From Saprospiraceae bacterium (GTDB taxonomy: Bacteria; Bacteroidota; Bacteroidia; Chitinophagales; Saprospiraceae), in assembly GCA_020631135.1 (NCBI GenBank), contig JAHDHU010000007.1:1-63396 (forward strand): DNA of 63,396 bases. The letters are read 5' to 3'. A program made the translations under genes and the position numbers. Under the pieces are notes generated by a model, which saw only the letters and a list, made by a program, of their open reading frames with translations, was not told the DNA's origin and did not search any database. Below, one piece after another: positions 26,397 to 35,685 of this stretch; positions within the stretch are counted from its first letter, which is position 1, and the number at the start of each line of letters is the position of its first letter.

Positions 26397-27397
26397 TATT
26401 TATTGAGTTTTAAAAATGCCAATACAAAACCACCAACCAATAATAAACCGGCAATAAGGTATAACCAGATATTATTATTGTTTTGATCACCATGATTATG
26501 GGATTGAGCACTTTCAATATCCTTACTTTTTGTCATGGCACCCACAATCGTTTGGGTGTTATGATTCAGCATCTCTACATATCCGAAAGCATCGCTTTCT
26601 TCGTCTCCAATAGAATCTGCAAATAATTCTCCACCAATAATCACATTATTGTCTTTGGCTATTTGATTGATCAATTTTGGATTGATGGTACTTTCCACAA
26701 ATATTGCAGGTACCTTATTTTCATTGATCACTTTTTTAATTCTCATCATGTCATCTGTGCCTGCTTGGGCTTCAGTAGAAATCCCAACCAAGGCTTCGAC
26801 ACGTATCCCATATCGTTGACCATAATAGGCAAAAGCATCGTGTGAGGTGATTAAAACTCTTTGATCCAAAGGTATTTTTCGAATTTCATTGGTGATGTAA
26901 TTGTCTAAATCTTCAATTTCTTTCCGGTACACTGTATGATTCTCGGTATAAAAAGCTTCATTTGCAGGATCAAGTTCTACGATAGATTTATAAATATTGT
27001 CGGCATAAACTAGCCCATTTGATGCATCCATCCACGCATGAGGATCAGTGGAATTGGCAAATTTATCACTGCTTAATTTGTTGACACCTTCTGTTATCGT
27101 TACAACCTTGGCTTTGCTTCCAGAATTTGCGATCAATTCATTTATCCAACCTTCAAAAGACAACCCATTTACGAGGATTAAATCTGCCTCAGTGACCAAT
27201 TTTGCATCTCTTGGGGTAGGAGTGTGCAAGTGTGGATCGCCACCAATAGGTACGATGGCCTCCAGGTGATGTTTATCTTTAATTATGTTTTCTGCCATAT
27301 CGTTAAATATTGAGGCAGAACTTATAATGTTTAATTTTTCTTGACCAAAGCTCGTAAGTGTACTTAGTACTAAAATTGCTAAAATGTATTTTTTCAT
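26396..27397 (-). CDS. Mn/Zn-binding protein of an ABC transporter, membrane-anchored
   Basis: 333 residues. Signal peptide MKKYILAILVLSTLTSFG; cluster A-I (ZnuA/PsaA) fold with metal ligands in GGDPHLHTPTPRD, STDPHAWMD, ITSHDAFAYYGQRYGI, AIFVESTINPK and GELFADSIG. The two extra-short loops and an acidic fourth ligand suggest Mn rather than Zn, and the MntR-type regulator agrees. Unusually, the C-terminus carries a transmembrane helix (about 308-330: IWLYLIAGLLLVGGFVLAF) after a His/Asn-rich linker (SHNHGDQNNNN), so the protein is probably tethered to the inner membrane. One-base gap to mntR. Confidence 0.9.
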   Translation of the reverse strand: MKKYILAILVLSTLTSFGQEKLNIISSASIFNDMAENIIKDKHHLEAIVPIGGDPHLHTPTPRDAKLVTEADLILVNGLSFEGWINELIANSGSKAKVVTITEGVNKLSSDKFANSTDPHAWMDASNGLVYADNIYKSIVELDPANEAFYTENHTVYRKEIEDLDNYITNEIRKIPLDQRVLITSHDAFAYYGQRYGIRVEALVGISTEAQAGTDDMMRIKKVINENKVPAIFVESTINPKLINQIAKDNNVIIGGELFADSIGDEESDAFGYVEMLNHNTQTIVGAMTKSKDIESAQSHNHGDQNNNNIWLYLIAGLLLVGGFVLAFLKLNK

Positions 27398-27398
27398 A

Positions 27399-28061
27399 TT
27401 ATTTTCTTCTTACAAATAAGTTTTGACTGACCTTTTCTGAAATAACTGATTGCGAGGATTCATCCACAACAATTTTTAAAGAATTGTCAAATTTGATTTT
27501 TTCCAGGATCCGTATTTCAGTTCCCAGTTTTATGTTTAATGAATTTAAATATTCTAAAAATGGAGTATCATGTTCTTTAACTCCAAGGAGAATCGAGGAA
27601 GAACCCTCAGACATTTCACTTAAAGGCGTTTGGCTTCTAAGCATAAATTTACCTTCCGCATTTGGAATAGGATCGCCATGAGGGTCAAATCTCGGACTTC
27701 CCAAGAAAGCATCCAATCTGTGTATAAGATTTTCAGATTTGATATGCTCTAATTGCTCGGCAATATCATGTACCTGTTCCCATCGGAAATTTAGTTTTTC
27801 GACCAAAAAAACTTCCCAAAGTCTATGTTTTCGAATTAATTGAGTAGCATGCCTATTTCCATCATTGGTTAACGTAACTCCTCGATAGCGTTCGTAGTTG
27901 ACCAGCTGTTTATCTGATAACCTTTTTATCATGTCGGTAACAGAGGCCGCAGTCGTTTTCATTTGCTTAGAAATCGCATTAGTACCTACAGATTTCTTTT
28001 CTTTGCCTGCAAGTTTATATACCGCTTTAAGATAGTTTTCTTCGGTATGCGTTATCAACAT
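27399..28061 (-). CDS. mntR: DtxR/MntR-family metal-dependent transcriptional repressor
   Basis: 220 residues. Winged helix-turn-helix N-terminus (TEENYLKAVYKLA; SVGTNAISKQMKTTAASVTDMIKRLSDKQLVNYERYRGVTLT), a dimerisation and metal-binding region (HDIAEQLEHIKSENLIHRLDAFLG, then DPHGDPIPN, both with the His/Glu ligands of this family), and a C-terminal SH3-like FeoA domain (about 145-220). With bound Mn2+ or Fe2+ it should repress uptake genes. A perfect 16-bp palindrome 33 bp upstream of its start (28094-28109) is the likely operator, so it would autoregulate the mntR-binding protein-ATPase operon. Confidence 0.92.
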   Translation of the reverse strand: MLITHTEENYLKAVYKLAGKEKKSVGTNAISKQMKTTAASVTDMIKRLSDKQLVNYERYRGVTLTNDGNRHATQLIRKHRLWEVFLVEKLNFRWEQVHDIAEQLEHIKSENLIHRLDAFLGSPRFDPHGDPIPNAEGKFMLRSQTPLSEMSEGSSSILLGVKEHDTPFLEYLNSLNIKLGTEIRILEKIKFDNSLKIVVDESSQSVISEKVSQNLFVRRK

Positions 28062-28093
28062 TGATTTGAATTTTATATCCCAAAGATATAAAG

Positions 28094-28109
28094 TTTAGAT
28101 TAATCTAAA
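28094..28109. promoter_or_regulatory. Putative MntR/DtxR operator (TTTAGATTAATCTAAA)
   Basis: Perfect 16-bp palindrome between mntR and the divergent nitroreductase gene. It has the half-site TTTAG.TTAA known for MntR/DtxR-type boxes (TTTAGGTTAACCTAAA-like). A partial half site (GTCTAAAATG) lies near 28126. Spacing to both genes allows control of either promoter. Confidence 0.78.
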
Positions 28110-28132
28110 AAAAATAAAAAATATTGTCTAAA

Positions 28133-28708
28133 ATGAGCTTTGAAGAGTTGACACATATCATAAAATCAAGAAAATCAGTTTTTCCAAAATCTTACAATGA
28201 GGAGCAAATAACCGATTTGGAAGTATTGAAAATTTTAGAAAATGCAACTTGGGCGCCAACACATAAAATGACAGAACCTTGGAGTTTTATAATTTTTCGG
28301 GGTGAATCCAAAAAGAAATTGGGCGAAGAATTAGTTCGTCTTTACAAAGAATTAACTTCTGAGGAAAAAATTTCCGAACGGAAAATAGAAAAGACGCAAA
28401 AGAAAATCCTCAAATCGCAAGCAGTAATTGCCATTGTTTTAAACACAAATCCACATCTTTTGCCCGAATGGGAAGAAATGGCTTCCATGGCCATGGCTGT
28501 CCAAAATATGTATTTAAGTTGCACAGCATTAAGTATCGGGTCCTATTGGAGTTCACCGAAAAGCATTGAGCACCTAGGTCCATTTCTCAATCTTGAAAAC
28601 AAGCAAAAATGTAAGGGCTTATTCTATATGGGGCGCTACCCAACTAGTTTGGCATTCCCCGAAAGGGAAAGAACACCTATCGACGAAAAGATCAAATGGC
28701 GGCATTAA
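28133..28708 (+). CDS. Nitroreductase-family flavoprotein
   Basis: 191 residues from ATG 28133 (a TTG three codons earlier is possible). FMN-binding features: IKSRKSVFPKSYNEEQI with the R-(R/K)-S motif, LENATWAPTHKMTEPWSFIIF, MASMAMAVQNMYLSCTALSIGSYWSSP and CKGLFYMGRYP. This short type (about 190 residues) resembles YdjA-like NAD(P)H-dependent reductases. Natural substrate unknown. It shares the intergenic region and the putative metal operator with mntR, so metal-responsive expression is possible but unproven. It ends four bases before a convergent gene. Confidence 0.9.
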   Translation: MSFEELTHIIKSRKSVFPKSYNEEQITDLEVLKILENATWAPTHKMTEPWSFIIFRGESKKKLGEELVRLYKELTSEEKISERKIEKTQKKILKSQAVIAIVLNTNPHLLPEWEEMASMAMAVQNMYLSCTALSIGSYWSSPKSIEHLGPFLNLENKQKCKGLFYMGRYPTSLAFPERERTPIDEKIKWRH

Positions 28709-28712
28709 TTCT

Positions 28713-30578
28713 TTACTGAACTAATATCTTTTTTGAAATGGAATTTGAGTTATCCATTTTGATCTGAACGTAATACATACCCTTTTCCAATTGAGCATTA
28801 ACAAAGGAAAACTCTGTTATACCTGATTTTTGAACAAGGGCAGAATACAAAGTTTCAATTAAGCGTCCATTAGCATCTAAAAGTTCTATTTGAATTTTTT
28901 TAGTGCCGGTGGGAATATCAAACTCAATTGTACATCTTTCTGCCATTGGATTAGGATAAGCCTTGTGGACAATGGGAGACGCTAAATCTTTTGCTGAAGA
29001 AGAACCTTGAGGTTTTTTTAATGCAGTGATATAGGGGTGGTTTCTACCATTAAGAATTGTATGAAAGCCAGATATCCAAGCGACATCCGGATTGTCATAA
29101 TCCCTTTGAGTACCTAAATAATCACCCCATCTCTCGTAGTCATAAGCACTACCTAACATCTGAACTGGTGCTGTTCCATCAACCACAGTTATTATATCAG
29201 AGTATCCTTCTTCATGCACATAATACATAGCAGATACCCCAGCAAATTTGGTAGGTGAAGAATGGTTAAAGGCTATGATTGCTTCTCGCTGATCTAGTCC
29301 ATCGCCCGTATAAACGATTCCAGGATAACCTAATTCATAATCTTCGCCAATGATGTGTGTCAAGGCAATAGATCTCGTACCATATAAATCGCTAAGAACA
29401 CCATGATATATTCCTGCCTTATTGTTGTTCAAATTACGTGTGTTGCCAACAAACTGTATTTGATCTCCTACAACAAAAGCTTCTAAAACTCGGGCATCGT
29501 TGGTTTGTAATCCGTCGTTAGATTGTTGTTCGGCATTTGGTGGTGCACCGTAGGGAGTGTCAGCTTGGATAAAGTCTACATTCAAAGCTGTATTAGGGTC
29601 ATTAACTCCACCAGTCAATTCTAATATTAAAATTGTGTCGTTTTCTATATCGAAATTGCGATTCGAAAGAAAGAAACAATTCTGAAGTGCTTCTTCAGTA
29701 CCACTCTCAACAGGACATAAATTTCTAATTGGAGCTCCTCCAAAATTAATATCATCCCAAAGGATCAATTCTAAATCTTCACCAGCATATCCTTTACTTT
29801 TATCCAATTGCCAAATAAGAGATTCTTCGAAGCCTAATTGCCAACTCTCATTATCCCTTAACAGGTTGACCGTCACTATCACATCAGTCTCCGAAAAATT
29901 GATCATCGGATAATCTGTCCAAGTATTGTCTTGGTTCGGATTGCCAGTTAGTGCATATGCATGCCAATCTCCAGTGGGGTCCGAACTGTCACTAAAGCAA
30001 ACAATGATGTTGCTATCTCCGCTATCAAAGCCTCCAAGAAAAACAGCGACATAGCGTTGATGAATTGGATCAAACAATAATCGTGGATCAAATAATCTAT
30101 CCAAATTTACATTCAAGCCATTCGCGAAAGCGGCCAAAGTAAAATTTTTAATAAATGCTCCACTACTCGATTGTACGGAAATATGGCTATTGATTGCGGA
30201 AACTATCGTGTCGTTAAACATTGCTAAATGATTATCGAGTGGTATTCCCCCTTGAACGCCTCCCACAATAAATCCTGCTTCAATTTCTGGTGGATTGACA
30301 TCTCCTCTGTTAAAAATCGAAATGTTGTCGTTTTTAGGATGAAGAACGGCAAGTTCTTTTTTAAGATCAGCTAAATATTTTTTATATGAATTTCCCGAAA
30401 CTGGAGGTGCTTCTTTATGAATAAGAGTTGCCAAATAAGGATCCTCGAGTTCACCAACATTAACAGTTCCTAATTTTTTTATTCCACTTACTTTGGTTTT
30501 TGAGTAGCTCGGAGTCTGGCATAGGCCAATGGCAAAAGATGTCAAAAACACTAATAGACTGACAACACACTTTTTCAT
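28713..30578 (-). CDS. Secreted protein with T9SS type A sorting domain, unknown function
   Basis: 621 residues. Signal peptide MKKCVVSLLVFLTSFAIGLC. The central part contains propeller-like segments (LFDPIHQRYVAVFLGGFDSGDSNIIVCFSDSSDPTGDWHAY; WTDYPMINFSETDVIVTVNLL; YERWGDYLGTQRDYDNPDVAW), a pattern found in secreted Bacteroidota proteins annotated only as hypothetical. The C-terminus from about residue 540 (KAYPNPMAERCTIEFDI ... KGMYYVQIKMDNS) is a sorting domain, so it should be exported by the T9SS and attached to the surface or released. A palindrome variant at 30119 encodes AAFANG. Confidence 0.82.
   Translation of the reverse strand: MKKCVVSLLVFLTSFAIGLCQTPSYSKTKVSGIKKLGTVNVGELEDPYLATLIHKEAPPVSGNSYKKYLADLKKELAVLHPKNDNISIFNRGDVNPPEIEAGFIVGGVQGGIPLDNHLAMFNDTIVSAINSHISVQSSSGAFIKNFTLAAFANGLNVNLDRLFDPRLLFDPIHQRYVAVFLGGFDSGDSNIIVCFSDSSDPTGDWHAYALTGNPNQDNTWTDYPMINFSETDVIVTVNLLRDNESWQLGFEESLIWQLDKSKGYAGEDLELILWDDINFGGAPIRNLCPVESGTEEALQNCFFLSNRNFDIENDTILILELTGGVNDPNTALNVDFIQADTPYGAPPNAEQQSNDGLQTNDARVLEAFVVGDQIQFVGNTRNLNNNKAGIYHGVLSDLYGTRSIALTHIIGEDYELGYPGIVYTGDGLDQREAIIAFNHSSPTKFAGVSAMYYVHEEGYSDIITVVDGTAPVQMLGSAYDYERWGDYLGTQRDYDNPDVAWISGFHTILNGRNHPYITALKKPQGSSSAKDLASPIVHKAYPNPMAERCTIEFDIPTGTKKIQIELLDANGRLIETLYSALVQKSGITEFSFVNAQLEKGMYYVQIKMDNSNSISKKILVQ
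30119..30132. repeat. Dispersed palindrome variant (coding)
   Basis: CATTCGCGAAAGCG on the + strand (CGCTTTCGCGAATG on the coding strand), the same 14-mer as in the pyrophosphatase gene at 23991, read as Ala-Phe-Ala-Asn. Confidence 0.6.
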
Positions 30579-30701
30579 AGTTAATATTTATGTTGATTAA
30601 GTTAGCAAAATGCCTTGATTTATGCGAAAGGACCTATAAAATATCTCATTGCATGTGTAAAACTAAGCGCCTAATATCTAATCGAATCGACAATAAAACA
30701 G

Positions 30702-30709
30702 TACTTTTG
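30702..30709 (+). promoter_or_regulatory. Bacteroidota -7 promoter box (TACTTTTG) for hppA
   Basis: Perfect match to TAnnTTTG, 32 bp before the hppA ATG. A -33 TTG at the usual spacing is not clear. The whole gap 30579-30741 holds no gene. Confidence 0.55.
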
Positions 30710-30741
30710 CGGCTGATTTAAACGAAAAATTTGTAATAACT

Positions 30742-32898
30742 ATGGGACAAAACCTAATTTACGCAGTGCCATTTTTTGGATTAATAGCACTAGCTTACAC
30801 ATTTATAAAATCATCATGGGTTTCTAAACAAGATGTAGGAACTGAAAAGATGGGAAGAATAGCGGACAACATTGCAGATGGCGCTATGGCTTTCTTAAGA
30901 GCAGAATATAAAGTCTTATCAATATTTGTGATTTGTGTAGCACTATTGATGGGATGGAGCGGAATGCAGGAAGGATCTTCTCCTTTGGTAGCATTGTCAT
31001 TTATTTTGGGTGCTATTTGTTCTGCACTAGCAGGATTTATTGGTATGAAGGTGGCTACTAAGGCAAATGTTAGAACTACCAATGCAGCTCGTGAAGGATT
31101 GGGTAAAGCCTTAGAAATTGCTTTTGCTGGAGGTTCAGTAATGGGTCTTGGTGTAGTTGGACTTGGTGTTTTAGGATTAGGAGGACTTTTCTTATTCTAC
31201 AGTGGAATGGATGGATGGTCTATAGATAAGGTAATAACTGTATTGACAGGATTTTCATTCGGTGCTTCTTCTATTGCCTTATTTGCAAGAGTTGGTGGTG
31301 GTATTTATACAAAGGCAGCAGATGTAGGAGCAGATTTAGTGGGTAAAGTAGAAGCTGGTATTCCAGAAGATCACCCTTTAAATCCAGCTACCATCGCAGA
31401 TAACGTTGGAGACAATGTGGGTGATGTTGCCGGTATGGGTGCCGATCTTTTTGAGTCTTATGTAGGATCAATCATTGGTACCATGGTATTGGGTGCAGCG
31501 TTTATGAGCAATCCAGGTTGGGCTGATCAGTTTGACGGACTTTCAGCTGTTTTATTACCATTGGCTCTGGCTTCAGTAGGTATCATTACTTCTATCGTCG
31601 GTACTTTTTTCGTAAAAGTAAAAGAAGGCGGTGATCCACAAAAAGCACTTAACATGGGAGAGTTTATCTCAGCTGGAATTATGTTGATTGCTACATTTTT
31701 TATTGTAAAAACTATGTTGCCTGCTGAATGGACACATAATGGAATTACTTATGGTTCTTTAGGTGTTTTTTGGGCGGTATTGATTGGATTGGCTTCAGGT
31801 CTCTTGATAGGAATTGTAACCGAATACTACACAGGTACTGGGACTAAACCTGTATTATCAATCGTAAAACAATCTGTAACTGGAGCAGCTACAAATATTA
31901 TCTCTGGTTTAGGAGTTGGAATGATTTCTACAGCAATTCCAATCATCATATTAGCAGCTGCCATTATTGGTGCTCACCATTTTGCAGGATTATACGGTAT
32001 CGCGATTGCTGCAGTTGGTATGTTATCCAATACTGGAATTCAATTGGCAGTAGACGCATATGGTCCGATTTCGGATAATGCTGGAGGTATTGCAGAAATG
32101 GCTGAATTACCAAAAGAAGTAAGACAAAGAACTGATAAATTGGATGCAGTGGGAAATACAACGGCAGCGATTGGAAAAGGATTTGCTATCGGAAGTGCGG
32201 CATTAACAGCATTGGCACTTTTTGCAGCATTCATGACTACCACTGGGATTACCGAAATCAATATCGCTAATCCAAAAGTTATGGCTGGGTTATTAGTTGG
32301 TGGTATGCTTCCATTTTTATTTTCAGCACTATCTATGAATGCAGTGGGAAGAGCTGCAATGGATATGATCAAAGAAGTAAGAAGACAGTTTAAAGAAATT
32401 CCGGCGCTTACAGCAGCTCTTGCCGTCATGAAAAGTAACGAAGGAAAAGAAATGAGTCAATGGTCGGATGCAGACAGAAAGACTTTCGAAGCTGCTGACG
32501 GAAAAGCTGATTACAGTAAATGTGTAGAAATATCTACCCGAGCATCAATTCGTGAGATGATTTTACCGGGTATAATTGCAGTGTCTTCACCAGTGATTGT
32601 TGGATTTGGTGGAGGAGCTGAAATGCTTGGTGGATTATTGGCAGGTGTTACTGTTTGTGGCGTACTTATGGCGATATTTCAATCTAATGCGGGTGGAGCA
32701 TGGGATAATGCAAAGAAAATGTTTGAAGAAGGTGTAGATATCGATGGAAAAATGCATTACAAAGGTAGTGATGCACATAAAGCAACAGTAGTTGGGGATA
32801 CAGTTGGAGATCCATTTAAGGATACTTCTGGTCCATCTCTTAATATATTACTTAAACTTATGTCTGTAGTGGCACTCGTCATTGCACCATTTTTATAG
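30742..32898 (+). CDS. hppA: Membrane-bound (H+/Na+-translocating) pyrophosphatase
   Basis: 718 residues with about 16 membrane helices. Substrate-site motifs of membrane PPases are present: [50 protein letters not shown], and near the C-terminus [19 protein letters not shown]. The segment [17 protein letters not shown] has Ala where K+-independent pumps have Lys, so this is the K+-dependent class; Na+ or mixed Na+/H+ transport is common there. It couples pyrophosphate hydrolysis to ion export across the inner membrane. It has its own -7 box and a strong terminator, so it is monocistronic. Confidence 0.95.
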   Translation: MGQNLIYAVPFFGLIALAYTFIKSSWVSKQDVGTEKMGRIADNIADGAMAFLRAEYKVLSIFVICVALLMGWSGMQEGSSPLVALSFILGAICSALAGFIGMKVATKANVRTTNAAREGLGKALEIAFAGGSVMGLGVVGLGVLGLGGLFLFYSGMDGWSIDKVITVLTGFSFGASSIALFARVGGGIYTKAADVGADLVGKVEAGIPEDHPLNPATIADNVGDNVGDVAGMGADLFESYVGSIIGTMVLGAAFMSNPGWADQFDGLSAVLLPLALASVGIITSIVGTFFVKVKEGGDPQKALNMGEFISAGIMLIATFFIVKTMLPAEWTHNGITYGSLGVFWAVLIGLASGLLIGIVTEYYTGTGTKPVLSIVKQSVTGAATNIISGLGVGMISTAIPIIILAAAIIGAHHFAGLYGIAIAAVGMLSNTGIQLAVDAYGPISDNAGGIAEMAELPKEVRQRTDKLDAVGNTTAAIGKGFAIGSAALTALALFAAFMTTTGITEINIANPKVMAGLLVGGMLPFLFSALSMNAVGRAAMDMIKEVRRQFKEIPALTAALAVMKSNEGKEMSQWSDADRKTFEAADGKADYSKCVEISTRASIREMILPGIIAVSSPVIVGFGGGAEMLGGLLAGVTVCGVLMAIFQSNAGGAWDNAKKMFEEGVDIDGKMHYKGSDAHKATVVGDTVGDPFKDTSGPSLNILLKLMSVVALVIAPFL

Positions 32899-32923
32899 AA
32901 GGCAATTTCTAATTCCCTTAATG

Positions 32924-32960
32924 AAAAATACCATCTGCTTCGGCGGATGGTATTTTTTTT
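32924..32960 (+). terminator. Intrinsic terminator of hppA
   Basis: Stem ATACCATCTGC / GCGGATGGTAT with one G-U pair, UUCG tetraloop (32939-32942), A-run before and eight T residues after. It lies 26 bp after the hppA stop. Confidence 0.93.
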
Positions 32961-33068
32961 GCACTATAGGCATTAGATAGACTTAAAGAAGCGTTAAAAG
33001 AAGGTACAGGATAAACCCTTCAGCGAAAAGGAATGTCTTAATAGCAGTATATTTATATAATTGTAATT

Positions 33069-35180
33069 ATGGAGTTAATGAAATTCAAAAAGTCAATTTT
33101 TATTGGTTTGTTACTTGGTGTTCTTGTCTTTGGAGCATTTTATCCTAGCGTCAATTTCAAGGAAAGAGAAAGTATGATTCTGCATGCTGTCATGAATTTT
33201 TTAGATCAAGCGCATTTCACACCTAAAAAGGTCGATGATAATTTTTCAAAAACCATTTTTGATAATTATCTAAAGTACATTGATGGGGGTAAAAGATTCT
33301 TGACTAAAAGTGATCTTAAACAATTAGAGCAGCATAAAACACAAATAGACGACCAAATGAATGGTCGAACCTTTGAGTTTTTTGAACTTTCATTGCAACT
33401 TTTGGATAAAGGGGTAGAAAAGGCCCAAAACTATTACCAAGAAGTGATTGATACGGATTTTGATTTTTCTAAAAAGGAAGAGTTAGAATTTGATAATGAC
33501 AAAAAACCTTACGCATCCTCTGATGACGAACTCAAAGATTATTGGAGAAAAGTAGTTAAATATGAAGTGCTCAGCAGAATGCACGAGAAAAAAACTTCTC
33601 TTGAAGAGAAAAAGGATGATGAAGAGATCGAAGAAATGAGTGCTGAGGACATCCTATCAGATGCAAGAGAAGGCACTAAAAAAATGTATGATCGATGGTT
33701 TGAGAACGTAAAAAAGCTCAGAAGATCTGATCGTTTTGAAGCATATTTAAATGCGATTACCCATGGTTATGATCCTCATTCAGATTATTTTAATCCAAAA
33801 GAAAAGCAGGATTTTGATATTAACATGGGTGGAAAACTAGAAGGCATCGGTGCAAGACTTCGTGCTGAGGGTGATTACATTAAAATCGTAGAAATTATTC
33901 CTGGTGGCCCAGCATGGAAAGGTAAAGAACTTGAAGTAAATGATCTCATTCACAAAGTGACTCAAAAAGGTGAAGAGCCAATGGATATCACCGGTATGAG
34001 AATCGATGATGTGATTCAAAATATCAGGGGTAAGAAAGGTACAATTGTCATACTTACTGTCAAGAAGGAAGACGGAGAAATGGCAGACATCGAAATCACT
34101 CGGGATATTGTCAACATAGAAGAAACTTTCGCGAAATCTTTAATCTTGGATGTGCCAGATTTGGTAGATAAAGTAGGTTATATAAAACTTCCAAAGTTTT
34201 ATTCATCTTTCGAAAAAGAAGATGGCAATAGTTGTGCAGTTGATGTTGCCAATGAGATCGAAAAGCTTAAAGCTGAAAATGTAAACGGGATTATACTCGA
34301 CCTTAGATTTAATGGAGGTGGTTCTTTAAGAGATGTGGTGGACATGACAGGATTATTTATAGAATCAGGTCCCATAGTGCAGGTTAAACCTCGTGAACGT
34401 AAACCATTTGTTTACTCTGATAAAGATCCAGAAGTGAGATATGATGGTCCATTATTGGTTATGGTAAACAATTATAGTGCTTCTGCTTCAGAAATTCTGG
34501 CGGCTGCCTTACAAGATTATGGAAGAGCTGTGATTGTAGGTTCTAATTCTACTTTTGGTAAAGGTACTGTTCAAAGATTTTTTGATTTGGATGATGCCAT
34601 TAGAGGGGGTAAAGAGTTTAAGCCTTTGGGTCAAGTAAAGATGACCATGCAGAAATTCTATCGCATAGATGGTGGTTCTACCCAATTAAGAGGTGTAACC
34701 CCAGACATTATCCTTCCTGATAATTATAGTTTTATCGAAACAGGAGAAAAAGAGTATGATGATGCAATGGAATGGACTAAGATTAATGCCATTCCAGATT
34801 ATGATCAGAAAGTTTTTGAATTAGACAACTTATCCGAATTGGCTGCTAACTCAAAAAGGAGGGTTATGGCGCATCCAGATTTCAAATTGATCAGTGAAAA
34901 TGCTTCTAGATTAAAACAAATGAGAGAAGAAACTTCGATTTCTCTCAATCAAAATGCTTTTGCATCTTTAATGGAAGCAAGAGAAAATGAAGCTGAAAAA
35001 TTTGAAGCATTAATGGAAGATGATATTGAAGGATTGCAAGTAGCTACGCTTCTTTTAGATCAAAAGAAGATCGATCAGGACGAAGCTACAAAAGAAAAGC
35101 ATGAAGATTGGGTAAGTGGAGTTAAGAAAGATATTTATATTGAAGAAGCGTTACATATCTTAGCAGATATGTCTAAATAA
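33069..35180 (+). CDS. prc: C-terminal processing (tail-specific) protease
   Basis: 703 residues, the usual length of Bacteroidota Prc/Tsp. N-terminal membrane anchor/signal (KSIFIGLLLGVLVFGAFY), N-terminal helical domain (FDNYLKYIDGGKRFLTKSDL ...), PDZ domain (about 255-345: GIGARLRAEGDYIKIVEIIPGGPAWKGKELEVNDLI), then the S41 protease core with catalytic Ser in NNYSASASEILAAAL and Lys in NSTFGKGTVQRF. A C-terminal DUF3340-type helical domain follows. It degrades or processes periplasmic proteins. It carries a TTTCGCGAAA core of the dispersed palindrome at 34127. Single gene with a strong downstream terminator. Confidence 0.94.
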   Translation: MELMKFKKSIFIGLLLGVLVFGAFYPSVNFKERESMILHAVMNFLDQAHFTPKKVDDNFSKTIFDNYLKYIDGGKRFLTKSDLKQLEQHKTQIDDQMNGRTFEFFELSLQLLDKGVEKAQNYYQEVIDTDFDFSKKEELEFDNDKKPYASSDDELKDYWRKVVKYEVLSRMHEKKTSLEEKKDDEEIEEMSAEDILSDAREGTKKMYDRWFENVKKLRRSDRFEAYLNAITHGYDPHSDYFNPKEKQDFDINMGGKLEGIGARLRAEGDYIKIVEIIPGGPAWKGKELEVNDLIHKVTQKGEEPMDITGMRIDDVIQNIRGKKGTIVILTVKKEDGEMADIEITRDIVNIEETFAKSLILDVPDLVDKVGYIKLPKFYSSFEKEDGNSCAVDVANEIEKLKAENVNGIILDLRFNGGGSLRDVVDMTGLFIESGPIVQVKPRERKPFVYSDKDPEVRYDGPLLVMVNNYSASASEILAAALQDYGRAVIVGSNSTFGKGTVQRFFDLDDAIRGGKEFKPLGQVKMTMQKFYRIDGGSTQLRGVTPDIILPDNYSFIETGEKEYDDAMEWTKINAIPDYDQKVFELDNLSELAANSKRRVMAHPDFKLISENASRLKQMREETSISLNQNAFASLMEARENEAEKFEALMEDDIEGLQVATLLLDQKKIDQDEATKEKHEDWVSGVKKDIYIEEALHILADMSK
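34127..34136. repeat. Palindrome core TTTCGCGAAA (coding)
   Basis: Ten-base palindromic core of the dispersed motif within prc, read in the same frame as the other coding copies (Thr-Phe-Ala-Lys). Arms are shorter, so membership is tentative. Confidence 0.4.
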
Positions 35181-35186
35181 TAGCAT

Positions 35187-35228
35187 CCTGTGCCTTAATG
35201 TATTTATTAATGCCCTGTGCCTTAATGT
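35187..35228. repeat. 15-bp direct repeat downstream of prc
   Basis: CCTGTGCCTTAATGT occurs at 35187-35201 and again at 35214-35228 (27-bp period), between the prc stop and its terminator. Function unknown; may be replication slippage. Confidence 0.7.
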
Positions 35229-35236
35229 GATAATAG

Positions 35237-35276
35237 GACCTTGTTTCGACAATTGTCGAAATCAAGGTCTTTTTTT
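35237..35276 (+). terminator. Intrinsic terminator after prc
   Basis: Long stem GACCTTG..TTCGACAATTGTCGAA..CAAGGTC (35237-35269) with a small internal asymmetry, followed by seven T. The convergent small gene stops at 35282, so the hairpin probably also affects that transcript. Confidence 0.88.
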
Positions 35277-35281
35277 AACTC

Positions 35282-35614
35282 CTACTCTTTAAGAATTTCT
35301 TTCTTGCGCTCACTTATTAGTTTGTTCACAATCAACTTTTTTCCTTCTAAAGATTCATCAGCCACGAACAAGAGTCTCTTTTTTCCTTTAAATCGAAAAT
35401 ATACCTTCTGCCCTACAGAAACGGTAACTCCGCTGTTAGACATAGGAGATAGATTAGGATTCATATAACCGGGTATTTTGAGAGGTATGTCTTTCATTGT
35501 TCTATTGAGAAGCGTGAAACTCACCTTTTTGTTAGTACTAGAAATGTTTTTGCCTTGACTAAATCCTACTACAGACGTTGTCATAAATATCAAAACGAAT
35601 AAAATAGATCTCAT
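35282..35614 (-). CDS. Small exported protein, unknown function
   Basis: 110 residues with a signal peptide (MRSILFVLIFMTTSVVGFSQ). The mature part is basic and beta-rich (VSFTLLNRTMKDIPLKIPGYMNPNLSP, VTVSVGQKVYFRFKGKKRLLFVADESLEGKKLIVNKL). No family is recognised, though the compact beta content resembles small periplasmic proteins. It is divergent from the ABC-F gene and convergent with prc. Confidence 0.72.
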   Translation of the reverse strand: MRSILFVLIFMTTSVVGFSQGKNISSTNKKVSFTLLNRTMKDIPLKIPGYMNPNLSPMSNSGVTVSVGQKVYFRFKGKKRLLFVADESLEGKKLIVNKLISERKKEILKE

Positions 35615-35685
35615 AATTTTTACTTTGATTGGTAATACCGCAAATTAGTTTATTCGGTTTTTGCTAAGGGAGTTTATCTTTAGAC

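Noticed and set aside
28094-28109. Counting the TTTAGATTAATCTAAA palindrome with the TTCGCGAA repeat family
   Set aside because: The core is different, it occurs once here, and its position before mntR fits a metal-regulator operator.
32040-32429. 129-codon minus-strand open frame within hppA
   Set aside because: Antisense to strongly conserved membrane-PPase helices; alanine-rich translation typical of shadow frames.
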